A stretch of 64,000 bases of DNA from Sedimentisphaerales bacterium (lineage in GTDB: Bacteria > Planctomycetota > Phycisphaerae > Sedimentisphaerales > Anaerobacaceae), in assembly GCA_016931715.1 (NCBI GenBank), contig JAFGEF010000041.1, positions 1 to 64,000 of the forward strand, in the 5' to 3' direction. A program made the position numbers and the translations under genes. Below are positions 36,901-45,358 of the stretch, piece by piece. The notes beneath the pieces are model-generated. The model was not told where the DNA came from. It saw only the letters and a list, made by a program, of their open reading frames with translations, and ran no database searches. Position 1 is the stretch's first letter. Each line of letters begins with the position of its first letter.

Positions 36901-37461
36901 TTCAACCATCGAAGCGACCTGTTCCCTGAGCATTTTGCGGCCACGAGAAAGATGCTGCTTGACCAATTCTTCCGATAAATCGAGCTGCCCGGCTATATTT
37001 TTGACCGATTGTCCCTGCCTGTAAAAAAGCACAAGAGGCTCACGGTATTTTTCCGGAATTTGCATTAATGCGTCATATACAACCGCCTGCTGTTCGCTTG
37101 TCATAACCTGATTATCAGGCTCAACTTGTTTTATGTGCACATTTTCAATCTCCTCTATCGGAGCCGCCTTATTTATCAGGTCACGTTTTTGTTTTCTCAA
37201 AGAATCGCTGATTATATTTCTGGTAATAGTTATCAGCCAAGACTTGAATTTCGACAAGTCTTTTAGTTTAGAGAGATTGTTCCATGCGTGAAGGAATGTC
37301 TCCTGCGCCATATCTTCACTTTTTTCCACATCAGCAATAGCGCTGTAAGTAATTGCGCAGACAAACGACTGGTATTTTTTTACAACAGACTCGAACGCGG
37401 CTGTGTTACCTTTAATCGATGCTTCGAGAAGTTCTATTTCGTTATGCGATAAAATAGTCAT
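33925..37461 (-). CDS. ECF sigma factor fused to a membrane helix, propeller and HEAT-like domain
   Basis: A 1178-residue protein from the ATG at 37461 (GGAGG precedes it; an in-frame TTG six codons upstream is less likely). Residues 1-190 are an ECF sigma: region 2 (FESVVKKYQSFVCAITYSAIADVEKSEDMAQETFLHAWNN, FKSWLITITRNIISDSLRKQ) and region 4 (IPEKYREPLVLFYRQGQSVKNIAGQLDLSEELVKQHLSRGRKML). A hydrophobic segment at about 235-255 (AKIITAAAVIAIGFGTVITY) would cross the membrane. A linker is followed by propeller-type blades (about 330-720: ISPDRKRLAYFAMNP, SPDGKRIIWMSE), a beta-sandwich (DYLNITIKTDKSTYYLHEPVKVTLTATNKS..) and a HEAT-like helical end (about 980-1178). It may be a membrane-bound sigma with a periplasmic sensor on the same chain. 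Confidence 0.85.
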   Translation of the reverse strand: MTILSHNEIELLEASIKGNTAAFESVVKKYQSFVCAITYSAIADVEKSEDMAQETFLHAWNNLSKLKDLSKFKSWLITITRNIISDSLRKQKRDLINKAAPIEEIENVHIKQVEPDNQVMTSEQQAVVYDALMQIPEKYREPLVLFYRQGQSVKNIAGQLDLSEELVKQHLSRGRKMLREQVASMVESTISKTGPTKAFTSIVMASIAGLAVKGTATAAAAAGSSVIMSSLSAKIITAAAVIAIGFGTVITYNHFVKQDDKNEIPNLTSITNNAENNNAVNNTISTQNTNTGINALQESAKPETASLVFAKNDNSESLPNNIRNTSTNNISANIPPIALTNKPVSSPYEYFLFTRFNRGNSTNTLILAHITDNGIELKEIITAPESSYHWGNMICVAGGKLYCRSFSTLYSIDLLTKETDQLSVRSKTPDYSFDLNGTYALADGCLYGLAQNGNTVTLRQLDFQRQSYRDITDVTKFKTSKDIAVSPDRKRLAYFAMNPKGNYPSKEDGGYFLTVIEIETGKISQPAKPIQFVIPMIASTFPGIPIIWLDSETVAFIRTEIPEGEDEFSPNRSAANMLTKVNVNTGEMEDITPLPGNPYMQFAPSLIQDNAGTGPLVQPQPDHQNNYRLDLKNHKLIENDSIAGNYRQAFDQLYYKDIDLGTVKTRYYKVSPDGKRIIWMSEKSTISNDNENKEMTMREALSSGNGQLYYHDEAQNEPIAIAKVYNSTGLWLKAEDLNTKTLINNLSSEWSPLNNLSQNNANQNWVDTRKNIKDYLNITIKTDKSTYYLHEPVKVTLTATNKSNTDITINKPHVIVSVMRPLVGLLINYPGGQTSIDKGAQPYSPEDEKIMIKAGESFATNDTIEVSGTGEYSLEYTYEIPSIEPEFKGNIRTQPAAFTVTSINGVAKEKQLFNAKFARIMEKFYKETAKDPNWNGNNNVSDEMIGLPGMGPEVAPYIIKAIENEKNKISRQLLLTALCSVADSEYIPYFKDRLINGETDPVCNWLLKTYTQSGTNENIRKQAVEALIAGMSNTEVEARQRVCSFLTKIYDRNVETCFVKAVEDENQNIKLDAGFYLAAAKWLELAEWLKLASNEPDYAQYISACTVVKKLEQQFNITKGNLPTLSKEDFEAAQDSNQNYKKVIGDWLSWAQENPRASFLFFEDYRQRWWENDPLRQE

Positions 37462-37709
37462 TTTTTTAAAAACCTCCAATTATTCACATTTTACCATCTT
37501 AACAAAATAGACGCTATAAATTACAAAAGGTGACGAAAATATTCCGATATTTGTGTGATTTTACATAAATTTTACAATCTTCCCGGCAAGCTCGAAAAAT
37601 GTCTTGTGCAATCTGTCATAAATATGTAAATTAGCCTAAAATTGTTAAGAAACGCGGGCTTGTAAATTGAAATATAAATATTAACAAAGGCTTTCTAAGT
37701 GAGAATATA

Positions 37710-39305
37710 ATGACTGAAAGAGCTCCTTTTCAAATTATAGTGGTTTTTTTCTGCTGCGCACCCTTTTTTGTGCAGGCACAAACAGAACCAAATAACTGGG
37801 ACAAGCTGAACCTTAGTTCGACAACCATCGCGGGAGCGAAGGTTTATTTCGAAAAATCATTCGAGCCGAACCTGCCCTTCTTTGAGGAGACTTACAAGCA
37901 GTTTTTGGAACAAAAGAAAAAGATTGAAATAATCAAGTCTGAACGAAAGCAGATAACAACTGATATATTCAGCATTCTTGGGATAAAAGATGTAAATACT
38001 CTGAGTCAGGAGAAAACATTTTCAGATATAGTTGATATTTTGACCTCTATCAATCTCCAGCCGCTATACCTGGTAAAAAAAAGTACGATAAAAGATTTTC
38101 TGAAGGCTGGCGGACAACTTCCGAACTTTAAATATAATAAAATCACAGATTATGTTCAATACAATCCCAGTGTTAATGTCACAAGTGACAGTAAAATTCC
38201 GGGAAATCTCGAATTTGCCTTTGTTATAGAATCCTCTGAGACTTTTGAAGAGGATATTAAAAAAGACTCAGAAATATTTAATTTTATGTCGGGCGGCATA
38301 ATTTGCGGCGGAATTATTCATGAATTTACTGAGCTGAGCTTACTTATTCGGGTCAAATCAAGCGATCCGTACTTACGATGGTTCAGCGATGGTGTCGCTA
38401 ATTCTGTTGCATATGAGCTTGTAAAAAAATATATGGGAGAGGAAGATGCAAATAATTTTATTAGCAAATATGATGTGAACAAATACGAAGATATAAAGAA
38501 AGAAATTAATCTGCAATACTGGATGGCGTCAAATTTCTGCATTTTATCAGATATCAAACCGACTGAAATTGACGAAAGATTTTCTATTGCACGCTACGCT
38601 TATGCTACGTATGAGATACAAAACCTGATCAGAAAATATGGACTTGAATGCATCGGTAAAATTATAGATGAAATTACAACACAAGCATCACGAACAGGAG
38701 CCGACCTTTTAATAGCTATAAGAAATGTCACCGGTGAGGATATGTACCTTCGCATGGGCGTGTATCAGGATTTCAGAAAGAGACAGGAAGGAATTGACAA
38801 ATACGGAAAGATTTACAATGAGGCTAAAAGCAGGAAAGACTATGAGCAAATGATAATCAGTCTTTTACGCGCTCATGAATTACGTTCTCTCTCGAATATA
38901 CAGTTGTATATTCAGGACTACACATTGGTTTCTATATACCTTTTTAAAATAGGTCTCGATAAAGAAGCTGAATCGACTATGTCTAATTGTATGGAATTCT
39001 GCTCGATGCTAAGTCTTGAAAACAAAAGGGAATTGGCACTGAATGCTTATATTGTTTATGCTTTTGGGTGCGACCAGGCTCTTAAAGCAAGTAAACAAGC
39101 TGAGGAACTTCTGAAGCTCTCTCCTGATAATCCGGATGCTCTTGCTGTTAAGGTGTTTATTTGCCTGGAAAATAACCAGCCGGATGAGGCAATAGAATTG
39201 GCAAAGAAGATTATTAAACAAACGAAAGACAAAAAATCCATTGGTTATACTGTAGCAACTTCTATTTTATCGTTTGATCCGAACCAGACAAAATTGAATC
39301 GATAA
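37710..39305 (+). CDS. exported gluzincin-like protein with altered zinc ligands, paralogue 1
   Basis: A 531-residue exported protein (signal peptide ends near VQAQ, residue 24). A helical first half (ETYKQFLEQKKK..) precedes a core with IIHEFTELS at about 203-209 and WFSDGVANSVAYEL at about 224-237, then ARYAYATYEIQNLIRKYGLECIGKII and GEDMYLRMGVYQDF. This is the order of MA-clan peptidase-like proteins (HExxH then W-x-x-E-G, third ligand 19 residues after the second His). Here the second His is Glu208 and the third ligand is Asp227, with exact spacing. C-terminal TPR-like helices follow (LKLSPDNPDALAVKVFICLENNQPDEAIELAKKII). It is followed directly by a paralogue. It may be an altered or inactive peptidase. 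Confidence 0.65.
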   Translation: MTERAPFQIIVVFFCCAPFFVQAQTEPNNWDKLNLSSTTIAGAKVYFEKSFEPNLPFFEETYKQFLEQKKKIEIIKSERKQITTDIFSILGIKDVNTLSQEKTFSDIVDILTSINLQPLYLVKKSTIKDFLKAGGQLPNFKYNKITDYVQYNPSVNVTSDSKIPGNLEFAFVIESSETFEEDIKKDSEIFNFMSGGIICGGIIHEFTELSLLIRVKSSDPYLRWFSDGVANSVAYELVKKYMGEEDANNFISKYDVNKYEDIKKEINLQYWMASNFCILSDIKPTEIDERFSIARYAYATYEIQNLIRKYGLECIGKIIDEITTQASRTGADLLIAIRNVTGEDMYLRMGVYQDFRKRQEGIDKYGKIYNEAKSRKDYEQMIISLLRAHELRSLSNIQLYIQDYTLVSIYLFKIGLDKEAESTMSNCMEFCSMLSLENKRELALNAYIVYAFGCDQALKASKQAEELLKLSPDNPDALAVKVFICLENNQPDEAIELAKKIIKQTKDKKSIGYTVATSILSFDPNQTKLNR

Positions 39306-39343
39306 TGTACTTTTGTTTTCGAAATAGTTAAAGGGGAAATATT

Positions 39344-40939
39344 ATGACTAAAAAAACTATTTTCAATACTATTCTGATAATTTTCTTCTATGCGCCTGTT
39401 TATGTCCAGGCACAAACAGAACCAAATAACTGGGACAAGCTGAACCTTAGTTCAACAACCATCGCGGGCGCGAAGGTTTATTACGAAAAATCGTTCGAGC
39501 CGAACCTTCCTTTCTTTGAAAAGATGTATAAGGAATTCCTTGCAGCTAAAGACAAGCAAAATATTCTCAACTCAAAAAAAGAGCAAATATTAGCTGACAT
39601 AAATCTTATTTTGGGAATAAAAGAGCCTCCTGCTGAAAAGCAGGAAAAAATGTGGATGGAATTATCCGGGGTTTTATCTGGTTTTAAAACCATAACTTTT
39701 TACCTTGTCAAACAGAGCACAATGAAAGATTTTGTTCGCGCCGGGGGACAGCTTCCCAATTTTACATATGACAAATTAACAGACACGGCGGCATATAATC
39801 CTAACTTCGTAGTCACAAGCGAAGACACACAGGACAAAACCTTCGAGTTTGCATTTCCAATAGAATCAGTAGAGAAGTTCGAGAACAATGTTGACATGAT
39901 TTTCAAAATGTTTGGAGATGTTGGTAATATTCACGAGGGAGTCATAATTCATGAAATAACAGAAATTAGCATGCTTGTGTATATTAAACAGACCGACCAG
40001 TACTGGCGATGGTTCAGTGACGGCTTTTCAAACGCTATTACTTATGAACTGTTAAAGAAACATTTCGATATCAGCAGAGCGGAAGAATGGTTAAAGGATT
40101 GGGATACAAGTCAATATAAAGATCTTGAAAAAGAAATCGATCTGCGCTACTGGATGTCTGGCAAATTTTGCCTCCTGCATCTTGATAATTTACCAATTGA
40201 AAGAGATAAGGAGTTAACTCTCGCCCGCTATGCTTATTCCACATTCGAGGCACACAGACTGATTGATAAATTCGGAATCGATTGCGTGCGTAAAATACTG
40301 GATGAAATCAGGGCTAAGCAGTCTCGAAGCGGTGAAGACCTGATTGAGGCGGTAAAGAATGTCACCGGTGAAGACATGAATGTTCGCTTTGCTGCATATC
40401 AGAGTTTCGATACAAAACAGGAAGGTATTGCAAAATATGTAAAGGCTTTCAACGAAGCTTCCGCCAAAAAAGATATCGAGCCAATGTTGTTTAACCTTTT
40501 TCGTATGCACGATTTGCGGTCACTTTCGGAAGTGGAAAATCTTTTAAATGACTATAGATACGCCGCAGTCCTTTTGTTCAAGATGGGCTTTGAGCAGCAG
40601 GCTGATGCGATAATGCAAAATTGCAGGGAGTTTTTCTCGAATTCCGGTTATAAAAATGGCCAGAGAGCCGCCGCGGAAGTTTTTATGGTTTACGCGCTCG
40701 AATGCGAGAAGCCTTTGAAGGCTCGCATGGAAGCTGATGATATACTGAAAACAGATCCCGACAACGTCTCCGCCATGACAATTAAAATGTTTGTTTATCT
40801 CAATGACAAACAGTTGACCCATGCCCAGGAAACTGCAAAAAAGATAATCAGCCTGATAAAGGATGAGAAATCAAAAAACTATCAAGTTGCTTCTCAGGTA
40901 CTTGCGATAGATCCGAACCAGATAAAACCGGCTCAATGA
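39344..40939 (+). CDS. exported gluzincin-like protein with altered zinc ligands, paralogue 2
   Basis: Also 531 residues and the same layout as its upstream neighbour 38 bp away. The core has IIHEITEIS with His203, Glu204, Glu207, and RWFSDGFSNAITYEL with Asp226, so the second ligand is Glu and the third Asp here too, with identical spacing. Later blocks match as well (ARYAYSTFEAHRLIDKFGIDCVRKILDEI, GEDMNVRFAAYQSF), as do the C-terminal TPR-like helices (LKTDPDNVSAMTIKMFVYLNDKQLTHAQETAKKII). Overall identity is moderate, but the N-terminal mature region is nearly identical, also at DNA level. The start has AAAGGGGAA upstream. It may act as a pair with paralogue 1. Confidence 0.65.
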   Translation: MTKKTIFNTILIIFFYAPVYVQAQTEPNNWDKLNLSSTTIAGAKVYYEKSFEPNLPFFEKMYKEFLAAKDKQNILNSKKEQILADINLILGIKEPPAEKQEKMWMELSGVLSGFKTITFYLVKQSTMKDFVRAGGQLPNFTYDKLTDTAAYNPNFVVTSEDTQDKTFEFAFPIESVEKFENNVDMIFKMFGDVGNIHEGVIIHEITEISMLVYIKQTDQYWRWFSDGFSNAITYELLKKHFDISRAEEWLKDWDTSQYKDLEKEIDLRYWMSGKFCLLHLDNLPIERDKELTLARYAYSTFEAHRLIDKFGIDCVRKILDEIRAKQSRSGEDLIEAVKNVTGEDMNVRFAAYQSFDTKQEGIAKYVKAFNEASAKKDIEPMLFNLFRMHDLRSLSEVENLLNDYRYAAVLLFKMGFEQQADAIMQNCREFFSNSGYKNGQRAAAEVFMVYALECEKPLKARMEADDILKTDPDNVSAMTIKMFVYLNDKQLTHAQETAKKIISLIKDEKSKNYQVASQVLAIDPNQIKPAQ

Positions 40940-40962
40940 TTTTATATAAATGAAAAATCATT
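40935..40962. terminator. small hairpin between convergent genes
   Basis: AATGATTTT / AAAATCATT stem (40935-40943 with 40954-40962) that overlaps the stop codons of both the plus-strand paralogue and the minus-strand lipoprotein. T residues follow on the plus strand. It is AT-rich and weak. Confidence 0.4.
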
Positions 40963-41296
40963 TTCCGGCTATATTATATAAAATTTTGTTGTGTTCGACG
41001 AATCCTTTTCTGATGTTGTAATCCAGCTTGTAATCCCAGGTTTTTTTGTAGCCGTTTTCCTGCATACATTCCCTGAATAATATTTTCCTGTCAGGTTTAT
41101 CAGCCGTTGGAGAAGCTGTGTTGTTTTCGTCATGTATAGCTGCATCCGAAACTGCTTTTTGTGCCTGATATAAACACTCCATGCAATCTGCTCTTGCACG
41201 CTGATAGGTATTTTGCTCGTTATACCAGTAACTTTCCATTCCGCATCCGGCGCAGGTGAAAATAACAAACAAACAAGCCGCTTTAATAATTCTCAT
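40958..41296 (-). CDS. small lipoprotein of unknown function
   Basis: A 112-residue protein with a lipoprotein signal (KAACLFVIFTCAGC, lipobox FTCAGC near residue 18). The mature part is polar, with CMECLYQAQ and FRECMQENGYKKTWDYKLDY, so three cysteines besides the lipid one. It contains a helical stretch and no recognised domain. It is convergent with the gluzincin-like pair and stands alone on its strand. Confidence 0.65.
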   Translation of the reverse strand: MRIIKAACLFVIFTCAGCGMESYWYNEQNTYQRARADCMECLYQAQKAVSDAAIHDENNTASPTADKPDRKILFRECMQENGYKKTWDYKLDYNIRKGFVEHNKILYNIAGK

Positions 41297-41447
41297 TTTA
41301 TTGACCTTAACTTTCTATGATATTTCTTCATCGCTGTCATACCCGCGTTGTCGAGAATCCATTTTGTATCACTATAACGAATTCCTATATTTATAAACAC
41401 AACAGGATTTAACTCTGTTGAACTTGTGAGTTGAATCCGCCAAATAA

Positions 41448-42443
41448 TTACTTATCCAAGAAACTATTTAATGTAAATGGTGGCGTTACTAATCTAGTTC
41501 TTAATGACTTTGCAAGGCCATCCAAGTCAGGAAAGAGAGAGGCTTGGCTTATATTCATATCATACAATCTTTGTAAAAACTGTTTTTGTATTTCTATATT
41601 ATCAAATAAGATTTCTATTTTCCAAAGATGATTTTTTTGTCCACCTTTATTTTTCAACATTAATTCCAAGTTTTTTCCCCAGGAAATAGAAATTTTACTT
41701 GGAAAGAGGAGCACACCTCTTTGAATCGATAGTCTTTGGTGGAGATAGTATGGATTAACTGCATAAATTATTGCATTTTCTTTACTTACTTGATTTTTAT
41801 CTTCTTTTTCTATAAAATCATGGATTATATAATTTTCAAACCAGCCTCTACCGTCTTCTTTTAGTTTTTGAAGGGAATTTTTATTATCAGAATCTTCTTC
41901 TTTTTTAATAAATTCATCTTCATATTTTTTGTTAATGTCCCCAAGCCATTCATTATCTAATGCCCAGATAACACAAGATTTTCCTTTTTGGCTGTCGTCT
42001 CTATTGTCTTTGTTAATTTTGAATCGGTTTAAAGCAAAATATAAAGCAACAAAAAATGAATAAGTCCAATCTAACATGCGAGTTGATCCTTCGTAATGTT
42101 GCATCAATGCAAGGCAATCCAACCAATTTTCCTGTCTTTGATTATGTGCATGTATCGGTGCATTTCTGCGAAATTCTCTAATGAGTTTCTTCTCTATGTT
42201 TGGACGTTTATTAGTGCATATTTTAAAGTATTCAAAATCCTCATGAAGTCTGCTCTTAAAGGCTTTTTCTGGAATATGTGAGTTGTCATTGTCATCAGAA
42301 TCAAGAATCTCACCCCTAAACACCCATTCCCTGTTATCATCTGTGAAATGTTTTAAATAAAAATTGTAAAGTTTATTCCATTCATTAATATTTTTAGTTT
42401 TGTATAATTCTTTATTTTGTTTTCCTTTGCTACCTTTTCTCAT
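41448..42443 (-). CDS. FRG-domain protein
   Basis: A 331-residue protein with the FRG signature: the F-R-G in REWVFRGEILDSDD (residues 35-50), then LALMQHYEGSTRMLDWTYSFFVALYFALNRF near 110-140, where the family has L-x-Q-H-Y-G-x-P-T-R-L-L-D-W-T and A-L-Y-F-A. Residues after it hold a Lys/Glu-rich stretch and a beta-rich end (AIIYAVNPYYLHQRLSIQRGVLLFP). FRG proteins are found in phages, plasmids and islands and are suspected to have nucleotide-related or defence functions, but their activity is unknown. GGAG lies five to six bases before the ATG. Base composition is lower in GC than neighbouring housekeeping genes. Confidence 0.85.
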   Translation of the reverse strand: MRKGSKGKQNKELYKTKNINEWNKLYNFYLKHFTDDNREWVFRGEILDSDDNDNSHIPEKAFKSRLHEDFEYFKICTNKRPNIEKKLIREFRRNAPIHAHNQRQENWLDCLALMQHYEGSTRMLDWTYSFFVALYFALNRFKINKDNRDDSQKGKSCVIWALDNEWLGDINKKYEDEFIKKEEDSDNKNSLQKLKEDGRGWFENYIIHDFIEKEDKNQVSKENAIIYAVNPYYLHQRLSIQRGVLLFPSKISISWGKNLELMLKNKGGQKNHLWKIEILFDNIEIQKQFLQRLYDMNISQASLFPDLDGLAKSLRTRLVTPPFTLNSFLDK

Positions 42444-42518
42444 TTCAATCTCCCTACTTCATCATCCAAAATTTATGGTGTGTGATATATTTTTCACATC
42501 TTTAGAATTAACATACAA

Positions 42519-42779
42519 TCAATTTTTCATCAACATTGCTTTTTGGCATTTTTTGTATAAAGTTTCCGGGGCGATATCTGCCCCATTAGGCCAGGAAATT
42601 GTACCGCCTTCGATTTTCGCTTTTTTGAAGAAGTTCAAATCCTTTAATGGAGCAAATACAGGTCCCTTCGATAAATAATTCGTAAAATCGATTACTCCAT
42701 TAGTTCCATCGTCAAAAACCACCATATAACAATAATCTGATTGATATTGAATGCTGGTTACTTCATTAAGATTCCACAT
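42519..42779 (-). CDS. DUF2442-like small protein
   Basis: An 86-residue protein from the ATG at 42779 ([13 protein letters not shown]); an in-frame TTG four codons upstream is possible. The pattern [69 protein letters not shown] matches the DUF2442 fold. DUF2442 genes are often next to DUF4160 genes in pairs resembling toxin-antitoxin modules, but no partner is present here. It sits between the FRG gene and the adenine methyltransferase, all on the minus strand. Confidence 0.75.
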   Translation of the reverse strand: MWNLNEVTSIQYQSDYCYMVVFDDGTNGVIDFTNYLSKGPVFAPLKDLNFFKKAKIEGGTISWPNGADIAPETLYKKCQKAMLMKN

Positions 42780-42936
42780 TATGATCTTCAAAAAACATCC
42801 GAATTATTATACCGAAAAATCTGCAAATTTCAGGCACTTTATTATCCTTCTAAAATAACAATAAGATTATGCTACCATTAATATGTTTATTTGTAAATCG
42901 AAACAGGGAAAAGCAAATAAATGGTCGATGTACATT

Positions 42937-43893
42937 TTATATCATGTCGGCAGATTTATTTTGGAAGTTTAAGGTATTTCTTTCGTAGAAGACGCCGGAG
43001 GAGTAGCCCTGGATGGTTTTGTCGTTTTCAGCTAATGCGAGTCGTTTAGCGGCTAAGAGGCAATACTCTTTTTCGAGTTCAATTCCGAAGAAATTACGCT
43101 GGAGTTTTTTAGCCGTAACTATCGAACTTCCGGTTCCCATGAACGGGTCGAAAACAAAATCGCCTTTATTCGTGCTTGCCAGAATTAGTTTGGCTAAAAG
43201 CTTTTCTGGTTTTTGCGTGGGATGGTCGGTATTTTCAGGCATTGACCAGAACGGGACGGTTATATCGTTCCACAAATTCGATGGGTGCGTAATGCGAAAA
43301 CTTCCTTTTTCGGTTTTTTCCCAGTCTTTGGGCTGCCCATTGGAATTAGTATAAGGCGCAAGGACTTTTCGCTTTAGCTTTACATCTTCAAGATTGAAAA
43401 CATAATCGTCAGAGACTGTCGCAAACCATATATCTTCGGAAGCGTTCTTCCAGTTTCTTTTCGCACCCCTGCCTTTCTCGCGTTCCCACGTTATTCTGTT
43501 ACGCACATTCAGGAACTTTTCCAGTACAAGATGAATCGCGGTTGATGTGAACCACTCTGAACACACATAAACGGATGCGTTTTTTTTCAGTGCAGGCAAT
43601 AATTTTTCTAACAGGCTCTCGAACCATGCTGCATACTGCTCAATACTTGTCTTTTTGAAAGCAGATGAGTTGAATGTCTTGTTAAGATTATAAGGCGGGT
43701 CCAACACAAGAAGGTCAGCGAAAGAATCAGGCAAAAACTCAGCGGCCTGAAAAACATCCTGATTTGCGATCCGATTTGTTATAACACTCACCTGAACAGG
43801 CTCTGCAATCTTGATTAAATCGCCGGTGTAAAGCTCCTTCTCTTTTTCGCTAAGAGTTATTGTTCTGTTTCTCGGCGCACGGATTTTTGACAC
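42937..43893 (-). CDS. adenine-specific DNA methyltransferase, beta class
   Basis: A 318-residue DNA methyltransferase. Motif IV is LVLDPPYNLNKTF near residue 65 and motif I FVFDPFMGTGSSIVTAKKLQRNFFGIE near residue 250; the D-P-P-Y catalytic motif and the IV-before-I order identify an N6-adenine beta-class enzyme. HPTQKPEKLLAKLI precedes motif I, as usual. The start is GTG with a GAGGA ribosome site. It lies 11 bp downstream of clpX and may be read with it. No endonuclease gene is next to it, so it might be a solitary methylase; the recognition sequence cannot be inferred. Confidence 0.9.
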   Translation of the reverse strand: MSKIRAPRNRTITLSEKEKELYTGDLIKIAEPVQVSVITNRIANQDVFQAAEFLPDSFADLLVLDPPYNLNKTFNSSAFKKTSIEQYAAWFESLLEKLLPALKKNASVYVCSEWFTSTAIHLVLEKFLNVRNRITWEREKGRGAKRNWKNASEDIWFATVSDDYVFNLEDVKLKRKVLAPYTNSNGQPKDWEKTEKGSFRITHPSNLWNDITVPFWSMPENTDHPTQKPEKLLAKLILASTNKGDFVFDPFMGTGSSIVTAKKLQRNFFGIELEKEYCLLAAKRLALAENDKTIQGYSSGVFYERNTLNFQNKSADMI

Positions 43894-43904
43894 AAATCAA
43901 TCCT

Positions 43905-45176
43905 CTATGCAGATTCTTTTTTTGCCTTCTGCGTTGAATCGAACAAGCTGGCTTTGCCTTCAACGACATCGCGCGTTATAACATATTTCGAAGGTTTGGG
44001 CTCTTCCGGAAGCTTGTACATCAAATCAATCATCAGCTCTTCTGTAATCGAACGTAATGCCCTCGCGCCAGTATCTCGTTTGAGCGCTTTTTTCGCAAGA
44101 GCATGCAGCGCGCTTTCCGTAAATTCCAGCTCGGCATCTTCCATCTCGAAAAATCTCTGGTACTGTCTGCACAAGGCGTTTTTAGGCTTTGTCAAAATAT
44201 CGATGAGTGCAATCTCATCCAGCGCCGAGAGAGTTGTAATTACAGGGAGTCTGCCCACCATTTCAGGAATCATTCCGAATTCGATAATATCTTCAGGAAT
44301 TACCTGCCCGAGAACATCTGTTAATTCCGTTTTTTCATCTCTTGCCTGTGAAAGTTCCGAATTGAAACCTATCATTTTTTTGCCGAGCCTCTTTTTTACA
44401 ATATTATCGAGTCCGACGAATGTTCCGCCGCATATGAAAAGAATCTGCGAAGTGTCCATTTGTATATAGGATTGTTCCGGATGCTTTCTCCCTCCCTGGG
44501 GCGGTATGTTGGAGATTGTTCCCTCGAGCATTTTCAGCAGTGCCTGCTGGACTCCTTCGCCGGATACATCGCGTGTAATCGAAACATTCTGATTTGTTTT
44601 TCCGATTTTATCTATTTCATCGATATAGACAATGCCTCTTTGAGCGGCTTCGAGATCGAAATCAGCGTTTTGAAGCAGCCGCAGCAGGAAGTTCTCGACA
44701 TCCTCGCCGACATAACCTGCTTCGGTTACGGTCGTAGCGTCACAAATCGCGAACGGCACGTCCAGCTTGCGTGCGAGAGTCTTGGCAAGCAGCGTTTTGC
44801 CTGAACCTGTCGGACCAATCAAAAGAACGTTGGATTTATCAATTTCGACATCGACTTCCTCGCTTGAGTGATGAAGAAGGCGTTTGTAATGATTATGTAC
44901 CGCGACTGACAGGTATTTTTTCGCATGATCCTGCCCGATTACGTATTCGTCGAGATATTCTTTTATTTCTCTTGGCCTGGGCATTTCTTTTAATTTAATG
45001 TCTTTAAAGGAACGCTTGCGGTCCTGCTTTATAATACTGGAGCAAAGCTCCACACATTCTGGGCAGATGAATACCTTGTTCGGTCCCTCGATGAGAGTTT
45101 CAGACTGATTGGCCGGCTTGCCGCAAAAACTGCAAACCGCCTTGGATGATCTGTTTGTCGGTTGTTTAGTAGTCAT
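43905..45176 (-). CDS. clpX: ATP-dependent Clp protease ATP-binding subunit ClpX
   Basis: A 423-residue AAA+ unfoldase that feeds substrates to ClpP. The N-terminal zinc-binding domain ([31 protein letters not shown], about residues 16-46) identifies ClpX. The Walker A motif is GPTGSGKT near 118, pore loop GYVGED near 150, Walker [10 protein letters not shown], and the sensor-2 [16 protein letters not shown] near the end. No clpP or lon gene adjoins it, unlike the usual clpP-clpX order. Downstream on the same strand is an adenine methyltransferase 11 bp away. Confidence 0.96.
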   Translation of the reverse strand: MTTKQPTNRSSKAVCSFCGKPANQSETLIEGPNKVFICPECVELCSSIIKQDRKRSFKDIKLKEMPRPREIKEYLDEYVIGQDHAKKYLSVAVHNHYKRLLHHSSEEVDVEIDKSNVLLIGPTGSGKTLLAKTLARKLDVPFAICDATTVTEAGYVGEDVENFLLRLLQNADFDLEAAQRGIVYIDEIDKIGKTNQNVSITRDVSGEGVQQALLKMLEGTISNIPPQGGRKHPEQSYIQMDTSQILFICGGTFVGLDNIVKKRLGKKMIGFNSELSQARDEKTELTDVLGQVIPEDIIEFGMIPEMVGRLPVITTLSALDEIALIDILTKPKNALCRQYQRFFEMEDAELEFTESALHALAKKALKRDTGARALRSITEELMIDLMYKLPEEPKPSKYVITRDVVEGKASLFDSTQKAKKESA

Positions 45177-45358
45177 AAGTATTATCCAAATTATTTTTCA
45201 AATAATGTCAATTATAATCAATGATTAACAATAAACTAACCTTTTTTTCCGCATTTTGCAAGTTCTGTTATTTGCTCGACAACTGGAAAAGCCCGCTAAG
45301 AAATAAATTACCAGTCAAAAAAGCTTTTATTTACTATTATTAGTAATATTATTGCATG

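Noticed and set aside
42519-42779. DUF2442 gene as half of a toxin-antitoxin pair
   Set aside because: No DUF4160 or other small partner gene is found within the flanking sequence.
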